A stretch of DNA of 64,000 nt from Aureococcus anophagefferens (lineage: Eukaryota > Sar > Pelagophyceae > Pelagomonadales > Pelagomonadaceae): NCBI RefSeq assembly GCF_000186865.1, contig NW_008705575.1:536577-600576 (forward strand). The letters are read 5' to 3'. Of this stretch, positions 26,957 through 36,865 are shown piece by piece. Position numbers and translations under genes: made by a program. The notes beneath the pieces were generated by a model. It saw only the letters and a program-made list of their open reading frames with translations, was not told where the DNA came from and did no database searches. The stretch's first letter is position 1. Every line of letters starts with the position of its first letter.

Positions 26957-28633
26957 TTAGCCTCCCTCGTTCCCCCGTCGCTTCGCCGCGCGGAGCGGCG
27001 CGGAGAAGGGCGTCTCGGGGACGTGGGCCGTGCAGCTCCCGAAGGGCACGGTCCAGACCTCCCAGCCGAGGACCTTCTGGCGCGTCGTCGCGTAGCTCGG
27101 GTTCGTGAGCGCGTCGTCGTCGACGAGGCCGTGGACCGACGTCTCGGCCGCGTGGAGGTGCGCGGCGGCCGCCGCGCATTCGACGTCCAGGACGCCGGCC
27201 AAGCCCCGGGCCGCCGCGAGGGCCTCGGCGCGGGGCACGCGCTCGAGGTAGGCGCAGAGGAACGCGAGCGCCGTCGCGTGGGCCTCGTTGGCGAGGACCG
27301 CGAAGCGGCTCGAGAAGGGCGCGGCGTCCCGCGCGCCGTCCGGCGACGCGGACGCGACCGGCGGCGCCGAGTTGACCTGGACGATGACGACGGCGTCGGG
27401 GTCGACGCGCGCCAACGCCGCCGCGCGGCCGGCGAGGAAGGCGACATCGCCCGCGACCGTGTCGTCGTCCGCGACCGCGGACGACGTCCGCAGGTGCCCT
27501 TCCAACAACTCGCACCGCCGCGGGCCCAACTTGAGCGCGTCGCAGCTCGCCTGGATGGGCGCGTGGATGTCCAGGGAGACGTTCACGTCGGCGCCGTCGG
27601 CGTTGACCAGCAGGTGGCAGCAGGGGAAGCGCGCCGCGCACGCGGACACGTGCGCGGTCTTGAGGACGTTCGCCGTCCGTTTGTCCGCGCGCGCGCCCGC
27701 GACGAGCTCCTCGAAGGCCGCGTCGAGCACCGTGCTCAGCAGCACGTGGGGCATGAGCTCGAGGCAGCGGCTCGTGCCGTCGAGGCGCGTGATCGCCGCG
27801 GGGAACGTGTGGCGCGACGCGCGCGCGCCCTTTCTCTTGAGGTGCGTCCAGAGCATGGTCTCCGGCTGCCAGACCGCGGGCTCGTGGCGCGACACGTTGA
27901 CGCCGCACTGCCCCGACGCGTCGCAGCCCGTGACCATGTCGCGGCCGACGAGCGCGTGCCACGCCGGGTAGCCCGTTCCTTCGTCGCACGCGTCGAGCGC
28001 GTCCGCGGCGCCGAAATAAACGTCCGCGAGGTCCCGCGGCGCCAGCGCGAACTGGTCGTTGACGCCGTTCCAGGTCTGCGTCGGCACGTAGAGCCGGTCC
28101 CGCGGCCAGGCGTCGAGCGGCGGCAGCGTCCCGAACCACCCCCAGTCGAAGCGGCACCGCGCGACCCAGTCGTAGCGCCGGCCGAGCGCCGCCTCGCGCG
28201 CCGCGACGAGCGCCAGCGCGCCCCGGAGTTTCGCGAACATGGCGCGCGCGATGGCCGCGGCCCTCGGCGGGTCGCCGTAGAACTTGAACGTCGGCGGCAC
28301 ACCCAGACCCTCGACGTCGGGCAGCGGCGGAGCCGCGCAGGCGCCGTGCCAGGCGCCGGCGGGCTCCTCCTCCGCGTGCACCGCCGTCGCCACGGGTGCG
28401 AAAAGTCGCACGAGCGTGGTCCGCGTCGCGTCGCTCCAGCCCGGGTCCTCGGCGAAGTACCAGAAGACGTCGCCGCTGCCCAAGCCGTCGACGAGCCGGC
28501 GCTTGATGGACTCGTGCACCGCCGGCCGGTGGAAGCTCCGCGCGTGGCCGACGAAGACGAGCGCGACGGAGGACGGTGCTGCTACGGGGAGGAGCAGCGC
28601 TGCGACCAAGCATCGCAGCACCGCGGCGCGCAT
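26957..28633 (-). CDS. Secretory-pathway glycosyltransferase-like protein (DUF7796-type)
   Basis: 558 residues from ATG 28633, which starts a signal peptide or anchor (MRAAVLRCLVAALLLPVAAP). Then VALVFVGHARSFHRPAVHES, GSGDVFWYFAEDPGWSDATR, RYDWVARCRFDWGWFGTLPP and DRLYVPTQTWNGVNDQFALA follow the pattern of algal and plant proteins whose Golgi glycosyltransferase-like domain reads R-x-D-x-x-W and a W-x-G-x-N-D-Q block. A Cys-containing C-terminal half carries N-glycosylation sites (NVSR, NVSL). Acceptor and donor sugars are unknown. An upstream ATG at 28681 would add 16 residues and spoil the signal peptide, so 28633 is preferred. Confidence 0.55.
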   Translation of the reverse strand: MRAAVLRCLVAALLLPVAAPSSVALVFVGHARSFHRPAVHESIKRRLVDGLGSGDVFWYFAEDPGWSDATRTTLVRLFAPVATAVHAEEEPAGAWHGACAAPPLPDVEGLGVPPTFKFYGDPPRAAAIARAMFAKLRGALALVAAREAALGRRYDWVARCRFDWGWFGTLPPLDAWPRDRLYVPTQTWNGVNDQFALAPRDLADVYFGAADALDACDEGTGYPAWHALVGRDMVTGCDASGQCGVNVSRHEPAVWQPETMLWTHLKRKGARASRHTFPAAITRLDGTSRCLELMPHVLLSTVLDAAFEELVAGARADKRTANVLKTAHVSACAARFPCCHLLVNADGADVNVSLDIHAPIQASCDALKLGPRRCELLEGHLRTSSAVADDDTVAGDVAFLAGRAAALARVDPDAVVIVQVNSAPPVASASPDGARDAAPFSSRFAVLANEAHATALAFLCAYLERVPRAEALAAARGLAGVLDVECAAAAAHLHAAETSVHGLVDDDALTNPSYATTRQKVLGWEVWTVPFGSCTAHVPETPFSAPLRAAKRRGNEGG

Positions 28634-28775
28634 CGTCGCGGCGCCGGGCAGCCGTCGATGATGCAGCCATGATGTCGACATCGCCAGCCGCCGCTGTGGC
28701 AGCGGCTCAACAGCTTCGAGCGCGTCGCGAGGCGGTCGTGTCCCAGCCTCGCGGTGCGCGGCGCCGCCCTCGACG

Positions 28776-31256
28776 ATGGTGCTCGTCGACGGCAGCAAGT
28801 GCGAGCTGAAGAAGCCGAGCGAGTGCGGCATCGAGAACATGGAGGCCGGCGAGCTCGAGGCGGCCATGGAGGCGGCCATGAAGCGCAGCGGCAGCGACCT
28901 CGAGATCACGGCCGAGGAGCAGGACAAGTTCAAGAAGGCCTTCGGGGACCCCGAGTTCCGCAAGATGATGGCCGAGTACGTCGACGAGATCAGCGACCCC
29001 AAGTACCGCGAGGAGCAGAACCAGTACATCCGCGAGATGGAGGCCAAGGGCGAGACGCCCAAGGGCAAGGCGCTGATCCACCCCAAGGCGGGCTTCGTCG
29101 TCAAGACGCGCAAGATGGGCAAGGCCGACCACACGGGCGCCAAGGTCTTCATCAACATCGTGTCCTCCGAGAAGCTCCAGGAGCCCGAGGCGACGCCGTG
29201 CGACGGCGGGTCGCGCTGGGCGCTGCCGCACCTCCTGGGCCCGCCGCGCATGGAGCGCGACAAGAAGGACGCGACGGTGTCGACTTTCGACTGCTGCTTC
29301 CACCCGGCGGCCGTCCAGCGCGCGAACGCGTCGAAGCCCTTCCGGGACCTCCTCGCGCAGACGGCCATCGAATCCGTCGAGGGGTCCTACGAGCGCAACA
29401 GCAAGGGCGAGAAGCTCGAGCGCACCTACCACGTGCTGCTGGGCGTCATGTACAAGACGGGCCACCCCCAGCCTTTGATGGTGCCCGACGACCACTCGAC
29501 GACGCAGGCCAAGGACGTGGCGAGCGTGTTGAACAAGCCCGCGCCGAAGGAAGATAAGGAGAACGGGGCCGCCAACAAGACCAACAAGAAGAAGAAGCGC
29601 AACCGCAAGAAGAAGAAGGGCGGCGCCAAGGACGAGGAGGACGAGCTCGACGACGACATCGACACGGAGACGCCACCGCCGCCGAAGGAGTTCTCGCTCA
29701 AAGGGAAGCTCGCGGCGAAGATGGACGCGGCGTCGGCGAAGAAGCAGGGCGCGAAGGAGGCCGCGGCGACGGCGGCCCGGGAGAAGGCCGCGGCCATGGA
29801 CCCGAAGGAGCTCGCGCGCGCGCGGCGCATCCTCGAGGCCAAGGGCATCGCGCCCGCGTCGCCGCCGCCGCCGCCGGAGCCCAAGCCGGAGGGCCCGCCC
29901 TACGAGCCCGTCGTCCGGATCAAGGAGCGCGGCTACTTCGACATGGGCAACCACATGAGCGGCGGCTCGACGGTCCAGCGGCGGCCCAAGGAGCTCGTCG
30001 TGTCCGTCGAGCTCCCCTTGCTGCCCAACGCCAAAAGCGTCGACCTGGAGGTCGACGCGCGCGACTTCTCCTTGACCGCGAGCCTCGACGGCGCATCACC
30101 CGTCTACAGGCTCAAGAGGCGCCTGCCCTACGACGTCGACGGCGCCAAGGGCGCGGCCAAGTTCGACCGCAAGCAGAAGGTCCTGAACGTGACCATCCCC
30201 GTGCTCCCGGGGAAGGTCGACCCGCCGCCGGACGAGAGCGCCTTCCCGGGCGTCCTCGACGTGTCGCCGGCGCCGGCCGAGGACCCCGTGGAGGTTCTTG
30301 AGGCGTTCGAGGAGCCGCCGAGAAAGCCGAAGAAGGCGCCGCTCCCGGCGCGGCCGGCGAAGGCGACGGACCACAACCGCTGGCTCGCGCCCAAGGAGTC
30401 GGAGCGCATGGCCTTCGCCGCGGACGCCATCAAGGCGAGCGAAACCGCGGCCGACGACGACGACGACGACGACGACGGCGCGCCGGCCATCGACGCGGTC
30501 CTCAAGGACGACAATCTGCAAGCCGCGCGGTCCGCGGCGGCGGGTTTCAAAGCGGCGCCCGACGCGCCCGACGACCCGAGCTTCGTCGCCGCGGCGTGCT
30601 ACGCGGGCCCCAAGCCCGGCTACTACTTCGCCATGAAGCACCGGCGCCTCGGCTACCACCGGGACGACGCGCAACTGCCGCCGCGGGAGCCCGCCGCGGC
30701 CGCGCCGCCGCCGGACGACGCGCTCCCCGCGCCGGCCTTCGAGGCGCGGCAGCAGAAGGCGACGGCCACGGTCATCGTCGAGGCCGCCGGCGTCACGGAC
30801 GTGGTCACGCGCTTCGAGGGGCGCGTCTGCCACGTGCGCCTCGTGTCGCCCGCGGGCGTCCGCGAGTTCGGGCTCGCGCTCGGCGGCTTCGTCGTCCCGG
30901 ACCGGTGCCGCCACGACGCCGCGGACGACAACGTCGTCTTCGTCTTCGCCAAGGCGTCGCCGGCCTTCTGGGACGCGCCCGTCGCCGAGCTCGCGGCCTT
31001 CGCCCCGGCCGCCGCGGCCGCGCCCGCGGCCGCGCCGAAGAAGAAGGCCGCGGCGAAAAAAACCAAGAAGGCGGCGGCGCCGCCGAAGGAGGCGGCGGCC
31101 GCCGCGGCGGACCCGGAGGAGGACCCGGAGGAGGCGCCGCCGCCGACGCTCTCCCGCGCGACGGAGCTCGACACCAAGGCGCCCGCCGCGGCGGCGCCGG
31201 CGGCGACGTTCAACGCGCCCGAGTTCCAGAACACGCTCCTCTTCGACATCGACTAG
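28776..31256 (+). CDS. DNAAF2: Kintoun/DNAAF2-like PIH1 protein (axonemal dynein preassembly)
   Basis: 826 residues. A helical start (DKFKKAFGDPEFRKMMAEYV, ISDPKYREEQNQYIREMEAK) leads into the PIH1 domain: ALIHPKAGFVVKTRKM, GAKVFINIVSSEKLQEPEAT, RWALPHLLGPPRMERDKKDA, TVSTFDCCFHPAAVQRANAS. A Lys-rich linker (TNKKKKRNRKKKKGG) precedes a CS-like domain (ELVVSVELPLLPNAKSVDLE, KFDRKQKVLNVTIPVLPG) and an extended acidic/Ala-rich tail. Kintoun works with HSP70/HSP90 in the cytoplasm to assemble outer and inner dynein arms of motile cilia. Length and domain order match the DNAAF2 group better than the shorter PIH1D1. Confidence 0.85.
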   Translation: MVLVDGSKCELKKPSECGIENMEAGELEAAMEAAMKRSGSDLEITAEEQDKFKKAFGDPEFRKMMAEYVDEISDPKYREEQNQYIREMEAKGETPKGKALIHPKAGFVVKTRKMGKADHTGAKVFINIVSSEKLQEPEATPCDGGSRWALPHLLGPPRMERDKKDATVSTFDCCFHPAAVQRANASKPFRDLLAQTAIESVEGSYERNSKGEKLERTYHVLLGVMYKTGHPQPLMVPDDHSTTQAKDVASVLNKPAPKEDKENGAANKTNKKKKRNRKKKKGGAKDEEDELDDDIDTETPPPPKEFSLKGKLAAKMDAASAKKQGAKEAAATAAREKAAAMDPKELARARRILEAKGIAPASPPPPPEPKPEGPPYEPVVRIKERGYFDMGNHMSGGSTVQRRPKELVVSVELPLLPNAKSVDLEVDARDFSLTASLDGASPVYRLKRRLPYDVDGAKGAAKFDRKQKVLNVTIPVLPGKVDPPPDESAFPGVLDVSPAPAEDPVEVLEAFEEPPRKPKKAPLPARPAKATDHNRWLAPKESERMAFAADAIKASETAADDDDDDDDGAPAIDAVLKDDNLQAARSAAAGFKAAPDAPDDPSFVAAACYAGPKPGYYFAMKHRRLGYHRDDAQLPPREPAAAAPPPDDALPAPAFEARQQKATATVIVEAAGVTDVVTRFEGRVCHVRLVSPAGVREFGLALGGFVVPDRCRHDAADDNVVFVFAKASPAFWDAPVAELAAFAPAAAAAPAAAPKKKAAAKKTKKAAAPPKEAAAAAADPEEDPEEAPPPTLSRATELDTKAPAAAAPAATFNAPEFQNTLLFDID

Positions 31257-31400
31257 GGGTCTATCCGGAACCGGCGCTCTAAGTACAGCAATTTTATCTA
31301 GCACAGTGCCCTTGGTGGCGTGGCGGTGATTCTTCGAATTTGTGGACGGGCGGGCGGGCGACGCGGCGTGGACGTGGCGCCGCGGGAGCGCGGGGCGGGC

Positions 31401-31553
31401 TCAGTCGTTCTTGTCACCGGAGCAAGGATAGGTCAACGTGAAATAGACGCCGGCCAAGATGTTCGAGGTGAGCCAGTAGATCCGGACGGGGATGCAACAC
31501 GACACGTCCCACGCGCTCCAGCCGCAGATGCAGCCGCCGTCGTCGTCGGCCAT
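31401..31553 (-). CDS. Small Cys-rich single-pass protein, 50 aa (hypothetical)
   Basis: From ATG 31553 the frame reads MADDDGGCICGWSAWDVSCC and a hydrophobic helix (YWLTSNILAGVYFTLTYPC) to the stop at 31401. The same frame is open upstream to an alternative start at 31679. The composition is less GC-biased than neighbours. It could be a small membrane protein or a chance ORF; nothing else supports it. Confidence 0.3.
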   Translation of the reverse strand: MADDDGGCICGWSAWDVSCCIPVRIYWLTSNILAGVYFTLTYPCSGDKND

Positions 31554-31906
31554 GGCCTGCGGGGTGCGCGCCGAATAGTGTGCCTTCGCGAGTACGGGGG
31601 CGTAAATCGGACGGTATAGCGACATCGGCGTCCGCCATTTTGGACGGACTCGTACTCTCGCTTCCCGGGAACGGGCCAAGGCGCGTGGTCAGGCGCGCGG
31701 CGACCAACTAGAGGGTAGCTTTCCGCTCTCTCACGATGTGCGGACGCGGGCTAGCACCTCTCGGGAGATGGAGCGGCGCACAGCGACGGCAAGCGGCTTG
31801 GCCAGTCGATGGCGTCGCCGCAAAGTGAAACACACACAGGGTGCACTGAACGCCCACGATGTTGAGGTCGGGGCAGCGTGCAAATGGCAAGAGCTCCCTG
31901 CGGGAT

Positions 31907-33118
31907 ATGAGTCTCGCGCGGCGCGCGCTGCCGGCGCATGGGCTGCTGGATCTTCGGCGAGGCACACGGCGGCCCCTGTGCGGCGGCAACGACGGCGGGT
32001 GGATCTTCGGCCACTTGCTCGACGGCGCCGGCGGGTCGCGGCCGCTCGCGCCCTGGGACGACGGCGCCGTGCGCCGCGCGCGCGAGGGCGACGGCAGCTG
32101 GGTCCACCTCGACCTGCGCGCGCCGAAGGCCCAGGACTTCATCGCGAGCTGCGCGCGAGCCAAGGGCCGCGACGACGAGATCTGCCGCCGGACGCACGTG
32201 TCGTCCCCATGGTCGCGGATCCGCGGAAGACGCAGCCGCGGTGCGAGGTGTCGTCGGCCTGCGCGGGCATGATGCTGACGCTGCGGGCGAACTTCGGGAA
32301 GCGCTTCGAGGCCCACGCGGTGGAGTCGAAGAACGTCGTGCCCTTCCGCATGTGGCTCGGGCGCGGCATCATCGTCACCGCGCGGGGCGCCGCGCCCGAC
32401 GAGGGCAGCCTGCGCATGCCCGCGCTGAGCCGGCGGCTCGACGCGGGCGCGGGGCCCCGGTCCTGCGGCGCGCTCGCGTCCGCGGCGGCGTCCCGCGGCC
32501 GCGACGAATTTCGAGAGATGCGGGGTGGGAACACGACGAGCGATCGTCGCCGTCGCGCTCGGTAGGTCCGCGGTCATCTCGGAGATCACGTCGATCACGG
32601 CCGACTCCGTCGAGGCGCTCGAGGACGAGATCTTCGAGCTCAAGGCGCGGCTCCAGCACGAGGCGCTCCTCGCGGGCGCGCACCGGCCCGTGGGGCCCGA
32701 CGCGCTGCAGGCGATCCGCCGCGAGCTCATGCCGCTGCGCTACGCGGCGATCACGATGCGGCGCCACGAGGTGCCCGAGCTCGCGGCGCTCCAGACCGTC
32801 GTGCGCCTGAGCGGCCGGCCCCAGCAGCGGCTCTTCGCCGACGCGGACAGCTACGAGCTCCGCGAGGCCGAGGCGCGGCAGGAGGCGCTCGTCGAGAGCC
32901 TGCACGCGACGATCGCGGCGGGCGAGGCGCTCCAGAACGAGGTCGGGGCCCACGCGGCCTGGCAGCAGTCCACCTACTCGGCGCAGCTGACGACGCTGGG
33001 CTGCGTCCTGAGCGTTTTAGGCCTCTGCTCCGTGTCCTTCGACGCGCTCGCCTTCGTCCAGGGCCTCCAGGGCGACGGCGGCGCGATCGCCGCCGCGGTC
33101 CGGTCCTTCTTCTCCTAG
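31907..33118 (+). pseudogene. CorA/ZntB-like divalent cation transporter with two frame breaks
   Basis: Three segments in different frames together resemble ZntB. Segment one (to about 32175): GGWIFGHLLDGAGGSRPLAP and GSWVHLDLRAPKAQDFIAS. Segment two (about 32180-32515): VVPMVADPRKTQPRCEVSSA, MMLTLRANFG, VVPFRMWLGRGIIVTAR. Segment three (about 32570 to the stop 33118): SVEALEDEIFELKARLQHEA, LQAIRRELMPLRYAAITMRR, then the coiled helix and two C-terminal helices (LTTLGCVLSVLGLCSVSFDA). The usual GMN or related motif between the helices is not evident. The second break may be a short intron ending in CTCGGTAG at 32563; the first looks like a one-base change in GACGACGAGA. It is labelled broken; it may be an intact gene carrying assembly errors. 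Confidence 0.5.
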
Positions 33119-33195
33119 TACGCATGCCCCGGGCGCCCGCGCCGCCAGGCTCCGATCCCCCCGCGACGACCTCGGGTCGACGGCGTTACCGCGCG

Positions 33196-34122
33196 TCAGT
33201 CCCCGAAGATCTGCATGGCGTTGGCCATGCTGCGCGAGTTGGACTCGTGGCGCGCCTGGATCTGGTTCGACGTGCGCCGGCGGTTCATGCGGTTGTGCTC
33301 GTTGCGGATGATCTCCTCGCGGAGCTCGTTGAAGCGCCGCGTCGTCTCGGCCTCGTCGGCCTCGTTCGCGACCATGAGGTCCTCGACGGACGACGCGGGC
33401 GCCCGCAGGGGCTTGCGCGGCGGCTTGCCCGCGCCCGGCACGGCGTGGCCGTAGGCCGACGACGACAGCGCCGACGACGACACGTTGAAGTCGAAGCGCG
33501 GGAAGATCTCCGCGCAGCCTACGCCCGGGCCGACGCCGAAGGAGCCCGCGGCGAGGCTCGGCGGCTTCGGGCCCCGGCCCGGCCGGAAGGGCATGGGCGT
33601 CGGCCGCGCCTCCTCCGTGAGCACCTTGGGCGCGCCGCGCGTGTCCCGGAAGACGAACGCGGGGCTCGGCTTCACCGTGAACGTGTTCACCGGCGGCGGC
33701 TCGCGGCGCGCGACGCGGCCCTCCTTGCCGTGGACCTGGCTCATGAACTTGGACTTGCGCGTGTCCGTGAAGCGCCGGTCGCCGGACGTGTCCGGCATGC
33801 TGCTGAAGAAGGGCAGCTCGATGAGGCTGTGGCTGCTCATGGCGCTGATCATGCGCTGGTCCATCTCCGTGGGCGCCAGCGGCGCCATCGTGAGGTCCTC
33901 CACGTTCGCCGAGTCCGCCATGGTGGCGTTTGATGCGAGCGCGAGCGCGCGCCGCGGCGGCGCGCGGCCGGCGGCCGGTCGCGTGTGGCGCGGCGCGACG
34001 GCGGCCCGGTGGCGCTGCTGCGATAACGCAGGCCGAGGGAGTGCCAACCCGACGCCAAAGATGAGACAAAGCATTGAAGTGCGCCCGCGGCGTTGGCGTT
34101 GAACAAAGTCGTGAATGTTCAT
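33196..34122 (-). CDS. Hypothetical protein with signal-like N-terminus, 308 aa
   Basis: Starts at ATG 34122; a second Met at 33921 (MADSANVEDLTMAPLAP) could be the real start. With the longer start there is a hydrophobic leader (MLCLIFGVGLALPRPALS) that could target the protein to the plastid or secretory route. The body is disordered, Pro/Arg-rich (MPDTSGDRRFTDTRKSKFMS, VNTFTVKPSPAFVFRD, TPMPFRPGRGPKPPSLAAG) and ends in a charged helix (TTRRFNELREEIIRNEHNRM). No known family was recognised. Confidence 0.5.
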   Translation of the reverse strand: MNIHDFVQRQRRGRTSMLCLIFGVGLALPRPALSQQRHRAAVAPRHTRPAAGRAPPRRALALASNATMADSANVEDLTMAPLAPTEMDQRMISAMSSHSLIELPFFSSMPDTSGDRRFTDTRKSKFMSQVHGKEGRVARREPPPVNTFTVKPSPAFVFRDTRGAPKVLTEEARPTPMPFRPGRGPKPPSLAAGSFGVGPGVGCAEIFPRFDFNVSSSALSSSAYGHAVPGAGKPPRKPLRAPASSVEDLMVANEADEAETTRRFNELREEIIRNEHNRMNRRRTSNQIQARHESNSRSMANAMQIFGD

Positions 34123-34346
34123 TGAACAGGACGTTAAGGCTTGCGGGCAGCCCGAGCAAAAAAGGCGTCGGTGCGTCGGCGTGCTGTTACGGCCGCGTCG
34201 ACGTCGTTCGGTCGGCGGGGCGGCGCTCGCGGGTGCCGTCGACGCCTCGCCGACACACGCCGGCGACGGGCGCCCGCCGCAACCCGGCGGCCATTCGACC
34301 CGAGCCGGCGCCCCGCTCCGCCGGCGCGACGTGCGCCCCCGGCGCC

Positions 34347-36797
34347 ATGGACGTCCTCGTGAGCCCGGCGACGCTCGTCGTGCGGAGCGTGGACCAGGGC
34401 GCGGCGGCCCTCGAGTCGCTCGCCGCCCGGGGCGAGGCCCTCGACGCCAAGGCCCTGCGCAAGACCGCGAACCGCCTCGAGGCGCTCTGCGCCAAGGCCG
34501 AGGCCGAGTCCCGCGGCGGCGGCTCCTTCGCGGCCCTCGGGAAGAGCAGCGAGAACGAGCCCAGCGAGGACTCGGCGGCGGACAAGCGGAGCCTCCTGAG
34601 CCGGGGCAACTCGCATCAGTCCATGGGGAGCACGGGCAGCCGCGACAGCGCGGGCAAGAGCGGCGACCCGCAGGCGGCCGAGGCCGTGCAGCGCGCCCTC
34701 AGCGGCCTCGCGCCCCTGCCCGGGGACAAGGTCCAGGAGGCCGCGTCCGGCGAGGCGCTCAACGGCGACGCCCAGCTCCTCGCGCCGGGCGCGACGGAGT
34801 CGCGCGGCCGCCGCGACACGACGGAGTCCGTCCGGTTCTCCCTCGAGTCCAAGCTCTGCCTCTTCAACACGGAGCTCGCGACGCACGCGCGGCGCATGTC
34901 CGCCGCCATCCCCGTCGTCGCCCCGACGTCGAGCTTCTGGATGATCAACCCCCAGGGCGCCTTCCGCATCATCTGGGACATCATCACGGCGCTCTTTCTC
35001 GTCTACGTCGCGTTCTGGGAGCCCTACCGGCTCGGCTACGTGCCGGCGAACGCGAAGCTGCCGGAGTCGCACCGCGTCTGGGAGGCGCTCCTCGATGGCT
35101 TCTTCGTGCTGGACCTCGCGGTGAACCTGAAGACGGGCTTCGTGACGTCCGACGGCGAGGTCGTCATGGGCGCGAAGCGGGCCGCGACGCACTACCTCTG
35201 CTCCTGGTTCCCCATCGACTTCGTGTCGTCCATGCCGCCGGTGCTCGAGTACTGTTTGGGCTGGGCCGCGCGGCCGGGGCTCATGCTGACGCCGTGGGTG
35301 AACCCGGGCGGCGGCGGCGGCGGCGGCGGCGCGAGCTCGCTGCGGGCGGCGAAGCTCCTCAAGATCGGCCGCGTCTTCAAGATCTTTAAAGTGTTCCGCA
35401 TCGCCAAGATCCTCAAGATCTCGAGCGACTCGCAGATCGGCGAGCTCATCGACGACTTTTTGATGTCGTCCGCGTCGAAGACGGCGATGAAGCTCATCAA
35501 CATCGTCGGCTTCACGGCCATCTTCGCCCACTTCCTCTCCTGCTTCTTCGCCGCCTGCGGCGGCATGACCATGGCCAAGTACCACCCCATCGAGGGCCAC
35601 CCGGCGGCCAAGGACTGGGCGACGATCCGGAAATACCTCTTGGGCCTCTACTGGGCCATCACGACGATCTCGACCGTGGGCTACGGCGACGTCATCCCCA
35701 AGTCCGACAGTGAGCGCGCCTACACGATCCTGGCCATGGTCGTCGGCAGCGGGTTCTACGGCTACGTCGTCGCGCAGGCCGCGAGTATCATCTCGTGCGC
35801 GGACGCGGACTCGGCCAAGTACTACGAGAAGATGGACTCGGTCGCCGTCTGGATGAAGCACCACCGCTTCCCGAGCCGCATCCGCCGCGAGGTGCGGCGC
35901 TACTACCGCGCGTACTACAGTCAACGGCTCGCGATCGACGAGGAGGCCATCTTCGAGGACCTGTCGACGGACCTCCAGCAGAACATCGCCGAGTTCCTGC
36001 TCCACGAGGTCGTCATCGGCCACAGCCTCTTCGCGTCCCTGCCCGAGGGCCTCGTGTCCAAGTTCGTGACGCTCGTGCGGCTCACGCGCGCCGTCGACGG
36101 CGACCGCATCATCGTCCAGGGCGAGGAGTCGCACTCCATGTTCATCATCCTTTCAGGCGAGGCGACGGTGATCATCGACGACGACGAGGCGATGACGCGC
36201 TGCATGGCGCCGTTGGTCGAGGGCGACTCCTTCGGGGAGCTCGCGGCGCTCGGCATCGACGTCGTCTCCGACTGCACGGTGAGCGCCGTCGGCGACGTCG
36301 AGCTCTACGTGCTCAACTACGCGGACATGCTCGCGGCCTTTGGGGGCTGCGGCGTCGACATCCTCGAGGACGTCAAGGAGAACGTCGTCGCCATCCACCG
36401 GCGGCAGATCGCCGCGTGGTCGACGGCGCCGGAGCCCAAGGCGCCCGAGCCGGAGAAGGCCGCCAAGGCCCTCGAGCCCGAGCCGGCGTCCGCCGCATCG
36501 GAGCCCGCGGCCGGCGACGGGTCGCCGCCGTCGCCGAAGAAGCGGTCGTCGTTCCTCGCGGCCGCGTCGGCCGTCCGGGCCATGGGCAAGCTCGAGGCGA
36601 CGCGGCGCCTGTCGAACCCGCCGCTCGCGACGATCCCCTCGACGCCGACGAGCTCGTCGCCCGTGGCGCGCCCCTTCTCCTCGGGCGAGACGCCGCTCCT
36701 CGCCGACGCCGACGGCGTCGAGCTCGCGCCGCTCGACGGGAGCGAGGTCAAGGACAGCGGGCTCTCGCCGCTCAGCGACGTGACCAGCAGCCCGTGA
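34347..36797 (+). CDS. Voltage/cyclic-nucleotide-gated K+ channel (CNBD family)
   Basis: 816 residues from ATG 34347. Cytosolic N-terminus, S1 (FRIIWDIITALFLVYVAFWE), S2 (LLDGFFVLDLAVNLKTGFVT), S3 (YLCSWFPIDFVSSMPPVLEY), a poly-Gly loop (GGGGGGGASS), S4 with regularly spaced Lys/Arg (AAKLLKIGRVFKIFKVFRIA), S5 (MKLINIVGFTAIFAHFLSCF), pore ITTISTVGYGDVIP with the K+-selective TVGYGD filter, S6 (TILAMVVGSGFYGYVVAQAA), C-linker (HHRFPSRIRREVRRYYRAYY), then a CNBD (IIVQGEESHSMFIILSGEAT; GDSFGELAALGID). This is the EAG/CNG/KAT architecture. The tail is Ser/Pro-rich. Compare the pore-less relative at 21.1 kb. Gating ligand is not provable from sequence. Confidence 0.93.
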   Translation: MDVLVSPATLVVRSVDQGAAALESLAARGEALDAKALRKTANRLEALCAKAEAESRGGGSFAALGKSSENEPSEDSAADKRSLLSRGNSHQSMGSTGSRDSAGKSGDPQAAEAVQRALSGLAPLPGDKVQEAASGEALNGDAQLLAPGATESRGRRDTTESVRFSLESKLCLFNTELATHARRMSAAIPVVAPTSSFWMINPQGAFRIIWDIITALFLVYVAFWEPYRLGYVPANAKLPESHRVWEALLDGFFVLDLAVNLKTGFVTSDGEVVMGAKRAATHYLCSWFPIDFVSSMPPVLEYCLGWAARPGLMLTPWVNPGGGGGGGGASSLRAAKLLKIGRVFKIFKVFRIAKILKISSDSQIGELIDDFLMSSASKTAMKLINIVGFTAIFAHFLSCFFAACGGMTMAKYHPIEGHPAAKDWATIRKYLLGLYWAITTISTVGYGDVIPKSDSERAYTILAMVVGSGFYGYVVAQAASIISCADADSAKYYEKMDSVAVWMKHHRFPSRIRREVRRYYRAYYSQRLAIDEEAIFEDLSTDLQQNIAEFLLHEVVIGHSLFASLPEGLVSKFVTLVRLTRAVDGDRIIVQGEESHSMFIILSGEATVIIDDDEAMTRCMAPLVEGDSFGELAALGIDVVSDCTVSAVGDVELYVLNYADMLAAFGGCGVDILEDVKENVVAIHRRQIAAWSTAPEPKAPEPEKAAKALEPEPASAASEPAAGDGSPPSPKKRSSFLAAASAVRAMGKLEATRRLSNPPLATIPSTPTSSSPVARPFSSGETPLLADADGVELAPLDGSEVKDSGLSPLSDVTSSP

Positions 36798-36865
36798 GGG
36801 CTCCCAATTCTCTCGCACCCCTGTTCGTCCGTCGTCGTCCTCCATAAGGATCCACCCCGCACCCG

